Positions 36,642-46,243 are shown, counted from the stretch's first letter. The stretch: DNA of 64,000 nucleotides from Acinetobacter bohemicus ANC 3994 (GCF_000367925.1 NZ_KB849175.1:149395-213394), one strand, 5' to 3'. Notes: generated by a model not told the origin, from the sequence alone. Translations and numbers: made by a program.

Positions 36642-37607
36642 TCAACCTAGGTGCTGATGTGAATGCCCGTCATGATCATGTAAATGTTCCTTGTGATCCA
36701 AATTGGGCTGACAATGTGACTGTGCAAGGCATTCATCATTTTCAATCTGGAGTGTCATTTCAGTGATGCCATGCTCATGGCTTAATATTTCCAATGCTTC
36801 ACGATATAAAGCATTATGATCGGCCTGTGGTGCATACAAATGTACGGTCAAATGCACATTCTTTGAGGTAATTGCCCAGACTTTGAGTTGATGAATACTT
36901 TCCACATCCTTTAAGTTCAAAAGATCATTGCGCAATTTTTCAATATCAATTTCTTCAGGCACACCTTCAAGCAAAATATTGATACTTTGTTTGAGCAAAA
37001 TCCACGTTCTTGGCAACACCCAAAAACCAATCAGTACCGCAATTAAAGTATCCACCCACATCCAGTGGGTAAAATAAATCAGCACGGCACCCATAATTAC
37101 CCCAACCGAACCCAATGCATCACTTAGAACCTCTAGATAGGCTCCTTTAACATTCAAGCTATCTTTGGAACTGGAAAATAAAATACGCATTGAAATCAGG
37201 TTAATCACCAAGCCAATCGCGGCCACAATCATCATGCCTAAGCTTTGGATTTCAGGCGGATGTGAAAAGCGCTGATAAGCTTCATATAAAATATACATCG
37301 CCACAACAAACAGCATAGAGGCATTAAATAGCGCTGCAAGAATCTCGAAACGCTGATAACCAAAGGTTCGTTTATCATCCGCGGGAAGTTTGCCAATTTT
37401 AATCGCCACCAAAGCAATCGCCAAAGCTGCTGCATCCGTAAACATATGTGCAGCATCAGACAGCAATGCCAAACTTTGAGTAATAAAGCCAGCAATCACT
37501 TCAATCACTAAAAATGAGGTGGTTAATATCAATGCAAAAGTGAGTTTTTTTGCATTGTCTTCAGTCACAACTGCATGACTATGATCATGTCCATGATGGC
37601 TATTCAT
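36642..37607 (-). CDS. Cation diffusion facilitator metal exporter
   Basis: A 321-aa inner-membrane transporter exporting divalent metals, probably zinc, by proton exchange. The N-terminus HHGHDHSHA and the C-terminus HDHDGHSHQHLG are His-rich. Six helices are visible; SDAAHMFTDAAALAIA near residue 50 carries the metal-site His/Asp pair and a second pair is in LEVLSDALGSVGVIMG near 160. A cytoplasmic C-terminal domain follows. It diverges from a DUF4198-like gene with a Fur-box-like site between. Zinc, cobalt or iron specificity cannot be settled from sequence. Confidence 0.9.
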   Translation of the reverse strand: MNSHHGHDHSHAVVTEDNAKKLTFALILTTSFLVIEVIAGFITQSLALLSDAAHMFTDAAALAIALVAIKIGKLPADDKRTFGYQRFEILAALFNASMLFVVAMYILYEAYQRFSHPPEIQSLGMMIVAAIGLVINLISMRILFSSSKDSLNVKGAYLEVLSDALGSVGVIMGAVLIYFTHWMWVDTLIAVLIGFWVLPRTWILLKQSINILLEGVPEEIDIEKLRNDLLNLKDVESIHQLKVWAITSKNVHLTVHLYAPQADHNALYREALEILSHEHGITEMTLQIENDECLAQSHCQPNLDHKEHLHDHDGHSHQHLG

Positions 37608-37674
37608 TGCGCCCCCTCTTATTGTTTGATTGATTTTTTAAAAATTTCAACTCATTAACTCTTAAATCAATATT

Positions 37675-37693
37675 GATAATCATTATTATTATC
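37675..37693. promoter_or_regulatory. Fur-box-like operator
   Basis: GATAATCATTATTATTATC matches the 19-base Fur consensus GATAATGATAATCATTATC at 16 positions by my count. It lies between the divergent CDF exporter gene and the DUF4198-like gene, about 86 bases before the latter start. Iron-dependent repression of one or both genes is inferred. Confidence 0.6.
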
Positions 37694-37778
37694 AATTAAG
37701 ATTATTTCTCGATATACTTGCTTGCATTTAATTCAATTATCCCATGAAACCGCACAAGAAATATTCAGGAAGCTACTG

Positions 37779-38579
37779 ATGAAAAAATATTTAGTTTTGG
37801 CTTTACTCGCCTGCTCGTATAGCCAAGCACATGAACCTTATATTGCACCTTTAAGTTACCTGACTGCAAATACACAAATTTCGATGCTCAGTGGCTACGC
37901 AGAAGAAGCCTTAAATGCAGAATATGCCTTGAAAGATGTTCAGTTTAGCGTCATTCAACCCAACCAGACGCAACTCAGTATTCAGACGCAAAGTCAGTTG
38001 GAGTCGGTGACCACATTCGATCTCAAATTACCACAACAAGGTACTTACACGGTTTATGGCAAAACGTCTTATCCAATTCAATATGTGCAACACAATAAAC
38101 AATGGAAAATTTTTGCAGATGTCGCCGCGGATAAAGTCCCAGCACTGAGTGAACGTGACTATGTGATTCCAAGTGACTTTAAAGGGAAAGCACCAAAGAA
38201 AGTCGACACTATTCGCGAGTGGAGCATTCAAAGTTATGTCAGTAAAGCAACCACGTCACCAATTGCAGCAACGCCAGCGCCCATTCAAGTGACCTTTCAA
38301 ACTCACCCGAATGAAATTGTGGCTGGGCAACCTGTTCAGCTTCAACTAAGCAAAGCAGGTAAAACACTTGCCCATGCAGAAGTACTGATTCGTGCTCAAG
38401 GAACGACCGACAAACAGGCTCAAACGGTGACTGTCAATCCCAATGGAACAGCGACACTTACTTTCCCACATGCAGGGAGCTATTTGCTGGAAGTCAGTGA
38501 AAAAATGGAAAATAAAACTACACCTCAAAACCAGTATTACACCATTATCAGCTTAGGGGTTAAAACGCCTGCTGCTTAA
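37779..38579 (+). CDS. DUF4198-like periplasmic protein
   Basis: A 266-aa exported protein starting MKKYLVLALLACSYSQAHEP; the signal peptide ends near residue 17 and the mature protein starts with His-Glu-Pro, typical of DUF4198 proteins. The rest is beta-rich: an N-terminal domain with QFSVIQPNQTQLSIQ and a C-terminal Ig-like domain (IQVTFQTHPNEIVAGQPVQL, near residue 170). Members often accompany metal or TonB-dependent uptake systems. AGGA lies eight bases before the chosen ATG; a start 19 codons upstream is rejected. A Fur-box-like site upstream suggests iron control. Confidence 0.7.
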   Translation: MKKYLVLALLACSYSQAHEPYIAPLSYLTANTQISMLSGYAEEALNAEYALKDVQFSVIQPNQTQLSIQTQSQLESVTTFDLKLPQQGTYTVYGKTSYPIQYVQHNKQWKIFADVAADKVPALSERDYVIPSDFKGKAPKKVDTIREWSIQSYVSKATTSPIAATPAPIQVTFQTHPNEIVAGQPVQLQLSKAGKTLAHAEVLIRAQGTTDKQAQTVTVNPNGTATLTFPHAGSYLLEVSEKMENKTTPQNQYYTIISLGVKTPAA

Positions 38580-38608
38580 TATGTAAAAACAAACCATAAA
38601 TCCCCTAC

Positions 38609-38638
38609 AAAAAAAACCAGCCCGTAGGCTGGTTTTTT
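38609..38638. terminator. Bidirectional terminator between the DUF4198-like gene and ettA
   Basis: Perfect stem AAAAAACCAGCC / GGCTGGTTTTTT with loop CGTA. It serves both convergent genes. Confidence 0.9.
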
Positions 38639-38658
38639 AATCACACAAAAATAAGCAA

Positions 38659-40320
38659 TTAAACGCCGATTTTTTTGTATTTAGCACGCTTTTGTACAGC
38701 AGAATCACCTAAACGTGACTGACGGTATGCTTCATATTCAGCATAGTTACCCGCGTAGAATTCAGGTTGATCATTTTCAAACGATAAGATATGCGTTGCA
38801 ATACGGTCTAGGAACCAACGGTCATGCGATACCACCATTACCGTACCAGGGAAGACCAGAATGGCATCCTCAAGTGCACGTAAAGTTTCGATATCCAAGT
38901 CGTTCGATGGCTCATCCAGTAAGATCACGTTTGCGCCCATTTGCAGGATTTTCGCAAGTTGCAAACGATTACGCTCACCACCTGACAATTCACCCACACG
39001 CTTTTGCTGATCTTGACCTTTAAAGTTAAAACGACCGATATAGGCACGCGATGCGATTTCGTAATCACCAATACGTAAGATATCTAAACCGCCAGAAATT
39101 TCTTCCCAAACCGTTTTCTTATCATCTAAGGTGTCACGCAACTGACCCACATAAGCCACTTTAACCGACTCACCCAATGTGACAGTACCGGTATCTGGTT
39201 GTTGTTCGCCGGTCATCATACGGAATAGTGTGGTTTTACCCGCACCATTCGGCCCGACAATACCCACAATCGCTGTTGGTGGAACAGAAAAAGTTAAGTT
39301 TTCATACAATAAGCGACCATCAAACGATTTACTGATCCCTTCAACATCGACCACCTTGTTGCCCAAACGTGGACCAGGTGGAATATAGATTTCTGAAGTT
39401 TCATTACGTTGTTGGAATTCTTTAGAGTTAAGCTCTTCAAAACGTTCCATACGCGCTTTGTTTTTCTTTTGCTGACCTTTGGCATTAGAACGAACCCATT
39501 CAAGTTCTTTCTTCAATGCTTTAGCAAAAGATTCTTCCTGTTTATTTTCTTGCTCTAAACGGGCATTTTTCTGTTCCAACCAATTGGTATAGTTACCTTG
39601 GTAAGGAATACCCATGCCACGGTCAAGCTCAAGAATCCACTCGGCCACGTTATCCAAGAAATAACGGTCATGCGTAATTGCCACGATTGTACCGGCAAAG
39701 TCTTTCAAGAAACGTTCTAACCAAGTGACAGATTCTGCATCCAAATGGTTCGTCGGTTCATCCAGAAGCAACATGTCTGGCTTAGACAAAAGCAAACGAC
39801 ACAATGCAACACGGCGACGTTCACCACCTGAAAGCAAGTTTACATCTGCATCCCAAGCAGGAAGGTTCAATGCCGCAGCAGCTTGATCCATTTGGTTGCT
39901 TAAGTTATGTGCATCCCAAGCATGAATGATCGACTCTAATTTTTCTTGCTCTTTCGCAAGCGCATCAAAGTCAGCATCTTCAGCAGCATATTCGGCAAAT
40001 ACTTCGTCCAAACGTGCCAAGGCATCAAGCGGTTCACGTAAACCATCTTCCACGTTACCACGAACGTCTTTATTTGGATCTAATGGTGGTTCTTGCTCAA
40101 GATAGCCGATTTTAATACCCGGTTGAGCACGTGCTTCACCTGAGAAATCTTTATCTACGCCAGCCATAATACGAAGCAAGGTAGATTTACCTGCACCGTT
40201 TAAACCAAGTACACCAATTTTGGCACCTGGGAAAAATGATAAAGAGATGTCTTTTAAGATTTCGCGCTTAGGCGGAACCATCTTCGACACACGGTTCATC
40301 GTGTAAATATATTGGGCCAC
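38659..40320 (-). CDS. ettA: Energy-dependent translational throttle protein EttA (ABC-F)
   Basis: A 553-aa soluble protein with two ABC ATPase domains. P-loops are GLNGAGKSTLLR near residue 40 and GPNGAGKTTLFR near 360; signatures are LSGGERRRVALCRLL near 165 and LSGGERNRLQLAKIL near 450. The linker between them is charged and carries the P-site tRNA-interaction motif. No membrane segments exist. EttA binds the ribosomal E site and tunes the first elongation steps to ATP/ADP level. Length matches E. coli EttA (555 aa). Confidence 0.93.
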   Translation of the reverse strand: MAQYIYTMNRVSKMVPPKREILKDISLSFFPGAKIGVLGLNGAGKSTLLRIMAGVDKDFSGEARAQPGIKIGYLEQEPPLDPNKDVRGNVEDGLREPLDALARLDEVFAEYAAEDADFDALAKEQEKLESIIHAWDAHNLSNQMDQAAAALNLPAWDADVNLLSGGERRRVALCRLLLSKPDMLLLDEPTNHLDAESVTWLERFLKDFAGTIVAITHDRYFLDNVAEWILELDRGMGIPYQGNYTNWLEQKNARLEQENKQEESFAKALKKELEWVRSNAKGQQKKNKARMERFEELNSKEFQQRNETSEIYIPPGPRLGNKVVDVEGISKSFDGRLLYENLTFSVPPTAIVGIVGPNGAGKTTLFRMMTGEQQPDTGTVTLGESVKVAYVGQLRDTLDDKKTVWEEISGGLDILRIGDYEIASRAYIGRFNFKGQDQQKRVGELSGGERNRLQLAKILQMGANVILLDEPSNDLDIETLRALEDAILVFPGTVMVVSHDRWFLDRIATHILSFENDQPEFYAGNYAEYEAYRQSRLGDSAVQKRAKYKKIGV

Positions 40321-40628
40321 GTAGGACTCCTCTATAGAAAAAGCAACATTCGCACAAGCTGAATCACCTTATGCGAACAAATATTCGGGGCATTATACGA
40401 TGAAAGCAGCGAAAAAATAAGGCATAGCACACATCTTCAATAGAATGTTACAACTCAGTGCATGTCGATTTTTTAAACACATTAATCCTTGTTTATTTTT
40501 TCAGCTTAAATTGAAAAAACAGTATTGATATAAGCATTTAAGATAACATTTTCATTTAAATAGCACTTTAATTCATATATAGGAATGCTAAACTCGAGCA
40601 ATATTTAACTCACGAAGATGATGTACAC
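40321..40628. other. Divergent promoter region between ettA and metY
   Basis: About 300 AT-rich bases carrying the start signals of both genes. The ettA start has AGGAGTCC-like bases upstream. No convincing promoter hexamers, SAM riboswitch stems or MetR-type palindromes were recognised. Confidence 0.4.
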
Positions 40629-41906
40629 ATGACCTATAAAGATGAAACTCTTGCCATTCATGCAGGCTATAGCCCTGAAGCCACCACTAAAGCAGTGGCA
40701 GTGCCTATTTATCAAACCACATCTTATGCCTTTGACAATACACAACATGGGGCCGATTTATTTGATTTAAAGGTTCAAGGCAATATCTATACCCGTATTA
40801 TGAACCCGACCACCGCTGTTTTAGAGCAACGTCTGGCGGCACTTGAAGGCGGTATTGGGGCTTTAGCTTTAGCATCAGGCATGGCAGCTATTACTTATTC
40901 GATTCAGACCATTGCTGAAGCGGGTGACAATATTGCTTCTGTTTCCACCCTTTATGGCGGTACATATAACTTATTCGCGCATACTTTACCTAAGCAAGGC
41001 ATTGAAGTACGTTTCTTTGACTATCAAGATCCTGAAGCGCTACGTGGCTTAATTGATGATAAAACCAAACTGGTCTTTGTCGAATCGATTGGTAATCCAC
41101 TGGGTAATATTATTGATTTAGAAGCCATTGCAAAAATTGCCCATGAGTATGGCGTACCAGTAATTGTCGACAATACCGTTGCAACACCTGCCCTACTGAA
41201 ACCTTTTGAACATGGGGCTGACATTGTGGTGCATTCACTGACCAAATATATTGGCGGTCATGGCAACTCGATTGGCGGTGCCATTGTCGATAGTGGCAAG
41301 TTCCCGTGGGGCAAATATCCTGAGCGTTTTAAAGTGCTGAATACCCCCGATCCAAGCTACCACGGCGTAAACTACGTTGAGGCCTTAGGTGAAGCGGCTT
41401 ATATCGCACGCGCCCGTGTGGTGCCATTACGCAATACCGGTGCAGCGATTAGCCCACTCAGTGTATTTTTAATCCTGCAAGGTTTAGAAACGTTGAATTT
41501 GCGCATGGAACGTCACACTGAAAATGCGCAGAAAGTGGCTGAATATTTACAGCAACACCCTAAAGTACAATGGGTCAATTATGCGGGTCTAAAAGACCAT
41601 CCACAGCATGCTTTGGCGCAAAAGTATGTCAAAGGCAAACCCTCTGCCATTTTATCTTTTGGGGTACAAGACGGTTTAGAAGGCGGTACACGTTTTATTG
41701 ATGCCCTGCAACTGTTTACACGTTTGGTCAATATTGGCGATGCTAAAAGTTTGGCTTGCCACCCAGCCACCACCACTCATCGTCAATTAAATGAAGCTGA
41801 ATTGAAATCCGCAGGTGTCAGTATTGATATGGTGCGCTTATCAGTAGGGATTGAACATATTGATGATTTGATTGCCGATTTAGCACAAGCATTGGCACAC
41901 GTTTAA
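40629..41906 (+). CDS. metY: O-acetylhomoserine sulfhydrylase
   Basis: A 425-aa PLP enzyme of the Cys/Met metabolism family that makes homocysteine from O-acetylhomoserine and sulfide. The PLP-binding Lys lies in VVHSLTKYIGGHG near residue 205; YTRIMNPTTAVLEQRLAALE near 55 and ASGMAAI near 80 form the active site. The C-terminal stretch SLACHPATTTHRQL is typical. Length (about 425 aa) fits MetY rather than the shorter MetB/MetC. It could use O-succinylhomoserine (MetZ), but length argues for MetY. Confidence 0.9.
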   Translation: MTYKDETLAIHAGYSPEATTKAVAVPIYQTTSYAFDNTQHGADLFDLKVQGNIYTRIMNPTTAVLEQRLAALEGGIGALALASGMAAITYSIQTIAEAGDNIASVSTLYGGTYNLFAHTLPKQGIEVRFFDYQDPEALRGLIDDKTKLVFVESIGNPLGNIIDLEAIAKIAHEYGVPVIVDNTVATPALLKPFEHGADIVVHSLTKYIGGHGNSIGGAIVDSGKFPWGKYPERFKVLNTPDPSYHGVNYVEALGEAAYIARARVVPLRNTGAAISPLSVFLILQGLETLNLRMERHTENAQKVAEYLQQHPKVQWVNYAGLKDHPQHALAQKYVKGKPSAILSFGVQDGLEGGTRFIDALQLFTRLVNIGDAKSLACHPATTTHRQLNEAELKSAGVSIDMVRLSVGIEHIDDLIADLAQALAHV

Positions 41907-41930
41907 TACTTCTTATTGCTACATATTTTG

Positions 41931-41961
41931 AACCTTCTTTCTTAACGGAAGAAGGTTTTTT
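41931..41961 (+). terminator. Terminator after metY
   Basis: Stem AACCTTCTTTC / GGAAGAAGGTT with loop TTAAC, then TTTT. The remaining about 280 bases up to acr1 are AT-rich and show no other clear feature. Confidence 0.85.
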
Positions 41962-42239
41962 AGCCTTTGATTTTCTGATTATTTATCTTTAATTGAGTTT
42001 ATCTTCTTCACCAATCAGAATGTCTATGTAATAATCTAACCCAATTACAAAGCGAACAACAATAGAGCAATTACTCTAATTATATTTATAAATTCAACAA
42101 CTTATTTATGGATTTTTTTTAAACATTGGTTATTATATGCCACATGAGGACAGCTCAATTCCCCAGTATTTGAGCCCAATAATCGACTATAAAAAACATA
42201 ATATAGAAGTTTATTCTATACAAATAAGGAAACTACAGC

Positions 42240-43127
42240 GTGAATTCAAAACTAGAGAAACAGTTCCAAAATAAAGTGAAGGGTAAAGTTGTTTTAATCA
42301 CGGGTGCATCCAGTGGTATCGGCTTAACTGCGGCACATAAACTTGCCGATGCAGGTGCACATGTTTTATTGGTCGCACGTACCAAAGACACATTAGACGA
42401 AGTCAAAGCAGAAATTGAAGCTAAAGGTGGAAAGGCATCCGTTTTTCCATGTGACTTAAATAACATGCAATCGATTGATGACGTATCTCAGCAAATTTTA
42501 GCTTCTGTCGATCATATTGATATTCTGATTAATAATGCAGGACGCTCAATTCGTCGTGCGGTGCATGAATCATCTGATCGTTTCCATGATTTTGAACGCA
42601 CCATGCAGCTTAACTACTTCGGTGCAATCCGTTTGGTAATGAACATCCTGCCACAAATGATGGATCGTCGTGATGGTCATATCATCAACATCAGCTCGAT
42701 TGGTGTACTGGCGAATGCAACGCGTTTCTCGGCTTATGTTGCTTCTAAAGCTGCACTAGATGCATTCAGCCGTTGCCTATCTGCTGAAGTTCACTCACAT
42801 AAAATTGCCATTACTTCGGTTTATATGCCATTGGTACGCACACCAATGATTGCACCGACTAAAATTTATAAGTACGTACCAACGTTATCGCCAGAACAAG
42901 CGGCTGACTTAATTGCCTATGCAATTGTCAAACGTCCGAAGAAAGTGGCGACCAACTTAGGCCGCTTAGCCTCTATCACTTATTCAGTAGCACCAGATAT
43001 CAATAATAAATTGATGTCGATTGGTTATAACCTATTCCCAAGCTCTTCAGCTTCAGTGGGTGAACCACAAAAACTCAATTGGGTGCAAAAAGCATATGCA
43101 CGTCTATTCCCAGGCGAACATTGGTAA
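42240..43127 (+). CDS. acr1: Fatty acyl-CoA reductase Acr1
   Basis: A 295-aa short-chain dehydrogenase family enzyme. GASSGIG at residues 22-28 binds NADPH, INNAGRSIRRAVHESSDRFH lies near 100, and the catalytic Tyr/Lys are in SAYVASKAALDAFSRCLSAE. Length and long blocks such as MQLNYFGAIRLV, PLVRTPMIAPTKIYKYVPTL and the C-terminal ARLFPGEHW agree with Acinetobacter baylyi Acr1 as I remember it. That enzyme reduces acyl-CoA to fatty aldehyde for wax ester storage. The start is GTG with AGGA nine bases upstream. It is a single gene with its own terminator. Confidence 0.88.
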   Translation: MNSKLEKQFQNKVKGKVVLITGASSGIGLTAAHKLADAGAHVLLVARTKDTLDEVKAEIEAKGGKASVFPCDLNNMQSIDDVSQQILASVDHIDILINNAGRSIRRAVHESSDRFHDFERTMQLNYFGAIRLVMNILPQMMDRRDGHIINISSIGVLANATRFSAYVASKAALDAFSRCLSAEVHSHKIAITSVYMPLVRTPMIAPTKIYKYVPTLSPEQAADLIAYAIVKRPKKVATNLGRLASITYSVAPDINNKLMSIGYNLFPSSSASVGEPQKLNWVQKAYARLFPGEHW

Positions 43128-43141
43128 AATTGCGATAAATG

Positions 43142-43169
43142 AAAGCCAGTCATAAGACTGGCTTTTTTT
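43142..43169 (+). terminator. Terminator after acr1
   Basis: AAAGCCAGTC / GACTGGCTTT stem with loop ATAA followed by a T-run, 14 bases past the stop. Confidence 0.88.
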
Positions 43170-43207
43170 ATGTTATAAACAGCAACCCTTTTTTGTTTTA
43201 GATTTTT

Positions 43208-43522
43208 ATGCGCATTGCTGCTGTTATGTTCCAATTGGCATGTTTTGCTTTTGCCCTGTTTCTCGGCTACCAAATTGCCAGTTCTATTGATCAACAAAAT
43301 TATGAATTGATGGAAATCGTCAGTAATGTCGGCACGATTCTCATCTGTATCGATTTAGGCATATTTTTACATTTTAACAAGTCGATTGCAGCACTTAAAA
43401 GTAAAGCCACCTCTCAACAGTCTCCTGTGCAAGTCTCAACATTAGAACAAATCACCCGCAAGCTGGGTCATTTGGGCATTATGCTGATTATTTGTAGCTG
43501 GATCGTGCCAAAACTCGCATAA
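43208..43522 (+). CDS. Small membrane protein, unknown function
   Basis: A 104-aa protein with three hydrophobic stretches (about residues 4-24, 36-54 and 86-101) and a polar loop with Lys/Ser/Gln between the second and third. It follows acr1 by 80 bases but beyond a terminator, and has no clear ribosome site. It ends directly at the arm of a terminator that a miniature mobile element has split. I do not recognise the family. Confidence 0.6.
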   Translation: MRIAAVMFQLACFAFALFLGYQIASSIDQQNYELMEIVSNVGTILICIDLGIFLHFNKSIAALKSKATSQQSPVQVSTLEQITRKLGHLGIMLIICSWIVPKLA

Positions 43523-43540
43523 AAAAACCTCCCGATTGGG

Positions 43541-43846
43541 TAATGCTGATCAGTTAAGGAGTTTGGTAATAGATTCTTTAACTTTTTAGTTCTTCACAAC
43601 GGAGTCTTATATTTTTAAATCAAATACTTGGAGCTCATCTATTACTTTGGATAAGCCCAAAGTAATCAAAGGCATTGTCATCCGCAAAACTCGTGAAATA
43701 CCTTTTATTGATCAATTAATCGCAGAAACCTTACTTTTTTAAAATAGTTTTGCCTCGAACAGTTGCGGATGACGTTTCCGTGTATCGAATAACATCATGA
43801 ATTTAAAAAATAAAATGCCAGTCAATTTCTTAACTGACTGGCATTA
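43541..43846 (+). mobile_element. IS4-like miniature element (MITE), copy 1
   Basis: A 306-base element with inverted ends TAATGCTGATCAGTTAAG and CTTAACTGACTGGCATTA. These ends resemble those of IS4 as I recall them. It has no transposase gene. Identical 11-base copies TCCCGATTGGG flank it at 43530-43540 and 43847-43857, the duplication length known for the IS4 group. Removing the element and one duplication restores the hairpin CCTCCC-GATT-GGGAGG with A-run and T-run, an intrinsic terminator between the 104-aa protein gene and tex. A related copy lies in opposite orientation at 53813-54159. Right end also folds as a hairpin on itself. Confidence 0.82.
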
Positions 43847-43879
43847 TCCCGATTGGGAGGTTTTTTTAGCGTTTAAAGA

Positions 43880-46243
43880 TTACTTAGAACCTTTAATCCC
43901 TGCTTGTAATAACAATGCACCTAACCCACCAATTTTTTGCTCTTGAGGTTTCGCGGCTTGAGCTTTCTTCGCTTGTGCGTGATCACCTTGAGGACGTGCA
44001 GTTTGCGGACGTTTAGCCTGTGGCTTACGCTCACCACGTGGTTCATTTTGACCATTTTGCTCACGGCGTGGTTGACGCTGTGCTTTGACTGGTGCTTCTG
44101 AACCTTCAGGACGCATCGACAAATTCACGCGATTACGCTCAGCATCAACTTGTAAGACACGAACTTGCACGATTTGACCCGGTTTCACGACTTTATGTGG
44201 GTCTGCAACAAATTCATTTGCCAGTTCAGAAATATGCACTAAACCATCTTGGTGTACACCGACATCGACAAAAGCACCAAAGTTAGTCACATTGGTAATC
44301 ACACCTTCAAGCTGTAAGCCTTCAGTCAATTGTGATACTTCAGTAATGTCTTCACGGAATTTTGCTGTACGGAATTCTGGACGAGGATCACGACCCGGTT
44401 TATCCAGCTCGCTAAGTACATCTTGAATCGTTGGAAGACCAAATTTTTCATCGGCAAAATCTTCTGCATTCACTTGGCGAATGATTTCAGAATTACCAAT
44501 GATATCTTTCACGGTGGTCGCTTTGGCTGCAACAATTTTGCTCACCAAAGCATAACTTTCAGGGTGAACGGCTGAAGCATCAAGCGGTTCCGAACCTTCT
44601 TGAATGCGCAAGAAACCTGCCGCTTGCTCAAAAGTACGTTCGCCTAAACGCGGTACATTTTTCAATGCTTGACGGTTGTCAAAACGACCATTGTCTTTAC
44701 GGTATTCTACAATTTGCTGTGCAATTGCTTTATTTAAGCCCGCGATATAACCCAAAATTGCAGCGGATGCTGTATTGACATCAACACCGACAGAGTTCAC
44801 ACAGTCTTCAACCACTGCTTCAAGCGTTTTTGCGAGTCCTGCTTGGTTCACGTCATGTTGATATTGACCTACACCAATTGATTTCGGATCAATTTTCACC
44901 AGCTCAGCAAGCGGATCTTGTAAACGACGGGCAATCGATACTGCACCACGAATAGAAACGTCTAACTCAGGCAGTTCAGCAGATGCCAATTCAGATGCTG
45001 AATAAACTGACGCCCCTGCTTCACTCACAGAAACACGCGTCAATTTCAAATCTGGATTTTGTGTCATCATTTCTGCAACCACCGCTTCTGTTTCACGGCT
45101 TGCAGTGCCATTACCAATGGCAATTAAATCAACATCAAACTCACGGCACAAACGCGCAAGTTCAGCAATTGAACCCGCTTTGTCTTCTTTCGGTGCAAAT
45201 GGGTAAACTGTGCTATGCGCAACCACATCACCCGATGCATTGACTACAGCCAATTTCACGCCAGTACGAATACCCGGGTCTACACCTAAGGTACAACGAG
45301 AACCCGCTGGTGCTGAAAGCAATAAATGACGTAAATTTTCAGCAAACACATCCATCGCCTCAGCTTCAGCGATCAAACGTTTTTCGGTTAACAATGAATG
45401 TTCGATTTGTGGACGAATTTTACCTAACCAAAACAACTTAGCGGTTTGTTTTAAGTAGTCTGCACGCGCTTGCGGTTGAACTGAATCAAGATGATATTCA
45501 GTTTCAATCCGGCTGAGTGGTGCATCATTTTCACCATCTACTTTTAAGTTCAATACATTTTCTTGACGACCACGTAACATCGCCAATAAACGATGTGATG
45601 GCACTTTACTAAAGTTTTCAGAAAAATCGAAGTAATCACGGAATTTTTTACCGACTTCTTTTTTCTCATCACTTGCAACTGCACTTTTTAAAACAGCGGT
45701 TTTAGCAAAAGTGGCTTTAAGTTCTGTGGTTAAAGCAATGTTCTGCGCCCAGTCATCAATTAAAATATGCTGAATCGCATCCAGCTGGCTTTCAACATCA
45801 GGATAATCTTCATGACTAAAACCGGCCAAAGCTTCAGTTGGATCGACTTGCTCTGCAAAGATTTTTGCCGCAATCGGTGCTAAACCTGCTTCTTTGGCTT
45901 TAAATGATTTACTGGTACGTTTTGGACGATACGGTGCATACAGTTCTTCTAAAACATTCTTTGTTTCAGCAGCATTTACACGCGTTAATAAATCATCTGA
46001 CAATTTATTTTGTTCTTTCAGAGATTCAATAACTTTTTCTCGGCGTTCAAATAAATCGCGCAAATACGATAAACGCGTGTCGAGTTGGCGTAACTGCGTA
46101 TCGTCTAAGCCCTGAGTTACCTCTTTACGGTAACGTGCAATAAAAGGAACGCTTGCACCTTCATCAATCAGCTTGATGGCAGCTTCTACTTGATTTGGAC
46201 GTACGGCAATTTCTTTTGCTAACTGCTGAACTAAGTCAGTCAT
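43880..46243 (-). CDS. tex: Tex family S1 RNA-binding protein
   Basis: A 787-aa nucleic-acid-binding protein of the Tex/YhgF family, linked to transcription and toxin expression. The N-terminal helical region (IDEGASVPFIARYRKEVTQG near residue 28), a YqgF/RNase H-like domain (TLGVDPGIRTGVKLAVV near 325), helix-hairpin-helix motifs (near 490-560) and a C-terminal S1 domain (VTNFGAFVDVGVHQDGLVHI near 655) are in the usual order. A basic, Gln-rich tail of about 70 residues follows, longer than in E. coli. The ATG at 46243 is chosen because GTGGGA, inside a five-codon longer frame, serves as ribosome site. Its terminator is interrupted by a MITE. Confidence 0.93.
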   Translation of the reverse strand: MTDLVQQLAKEIAVRPNQVEAAIKLIDEGASVPFIARYRKEVTQGLDDTQLRQLDTRLSYLRDLFERREKVIESLKEQNKLSDDLLTRVNAAETKNVLEELYAPYRPKRTSKSFKAKEAGLAPIAAKIFAEQVDPTEALAGFSHEDYPDVESQLDAIQHILIDDWAQNIALTTELKATFAKTAVLKSAVASDEKKEVGKKFRDYFDFSENFSKVPSHRLLAMLRGRQENVLNLKVDGENDAPLSRIETEYHLDSVQPQARADYLKQTAKLFWLGKIRPQIEHSLLTEKRLIAEAEAMDVFAENLRHLLLSAPAGSRCTLGVDPGIRTGVKLAVVNASGDVVAHSTVYPFAPKEDKAGSIAELARLCREFDVDLIAIGNGTASRETEAVVAEMMTQNPDLKLTRVSVSEAGASVYSASELASAELPELDVSIRGAVSIARRLQDPLAELVKIDPKSIGVGQYQHDVNQAGLAKTLEAVVEDCVNSVGVDVNTASAAILGYIAGLNKAIAQQIVEYRKDNGRFDNRQALKNVPRLGERTFEQAAGFLRIQEGSEPLDASAVHPESYALVSKIVAAKATTVKDIIGNSEIIRQVNAEDFADEKFGLPTIQDVLSELDKPGRDPRPEFRTAKFREDITEVSQLTEGLQLEGVITNVTNFGAFVDVGVHQDGLVHISELANEFVADPHKVVKPGQIVQVRVLQVDAERNRVNLSMRPEGSEAPVKAQRQPRREQNGQNEPRGERKPQAKRPQTARPQGDHAQAKKAQAAKPQEQKIGGLGALLLQAGIKGSK

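Noticed and set aside
42137..42274. 45-codon frame overlapping the acr1 start
   Set aside because: Runs into acr1 in another frame, with no ribosome site and no coherent composition; the acr1 GTG with AGGA is clear.
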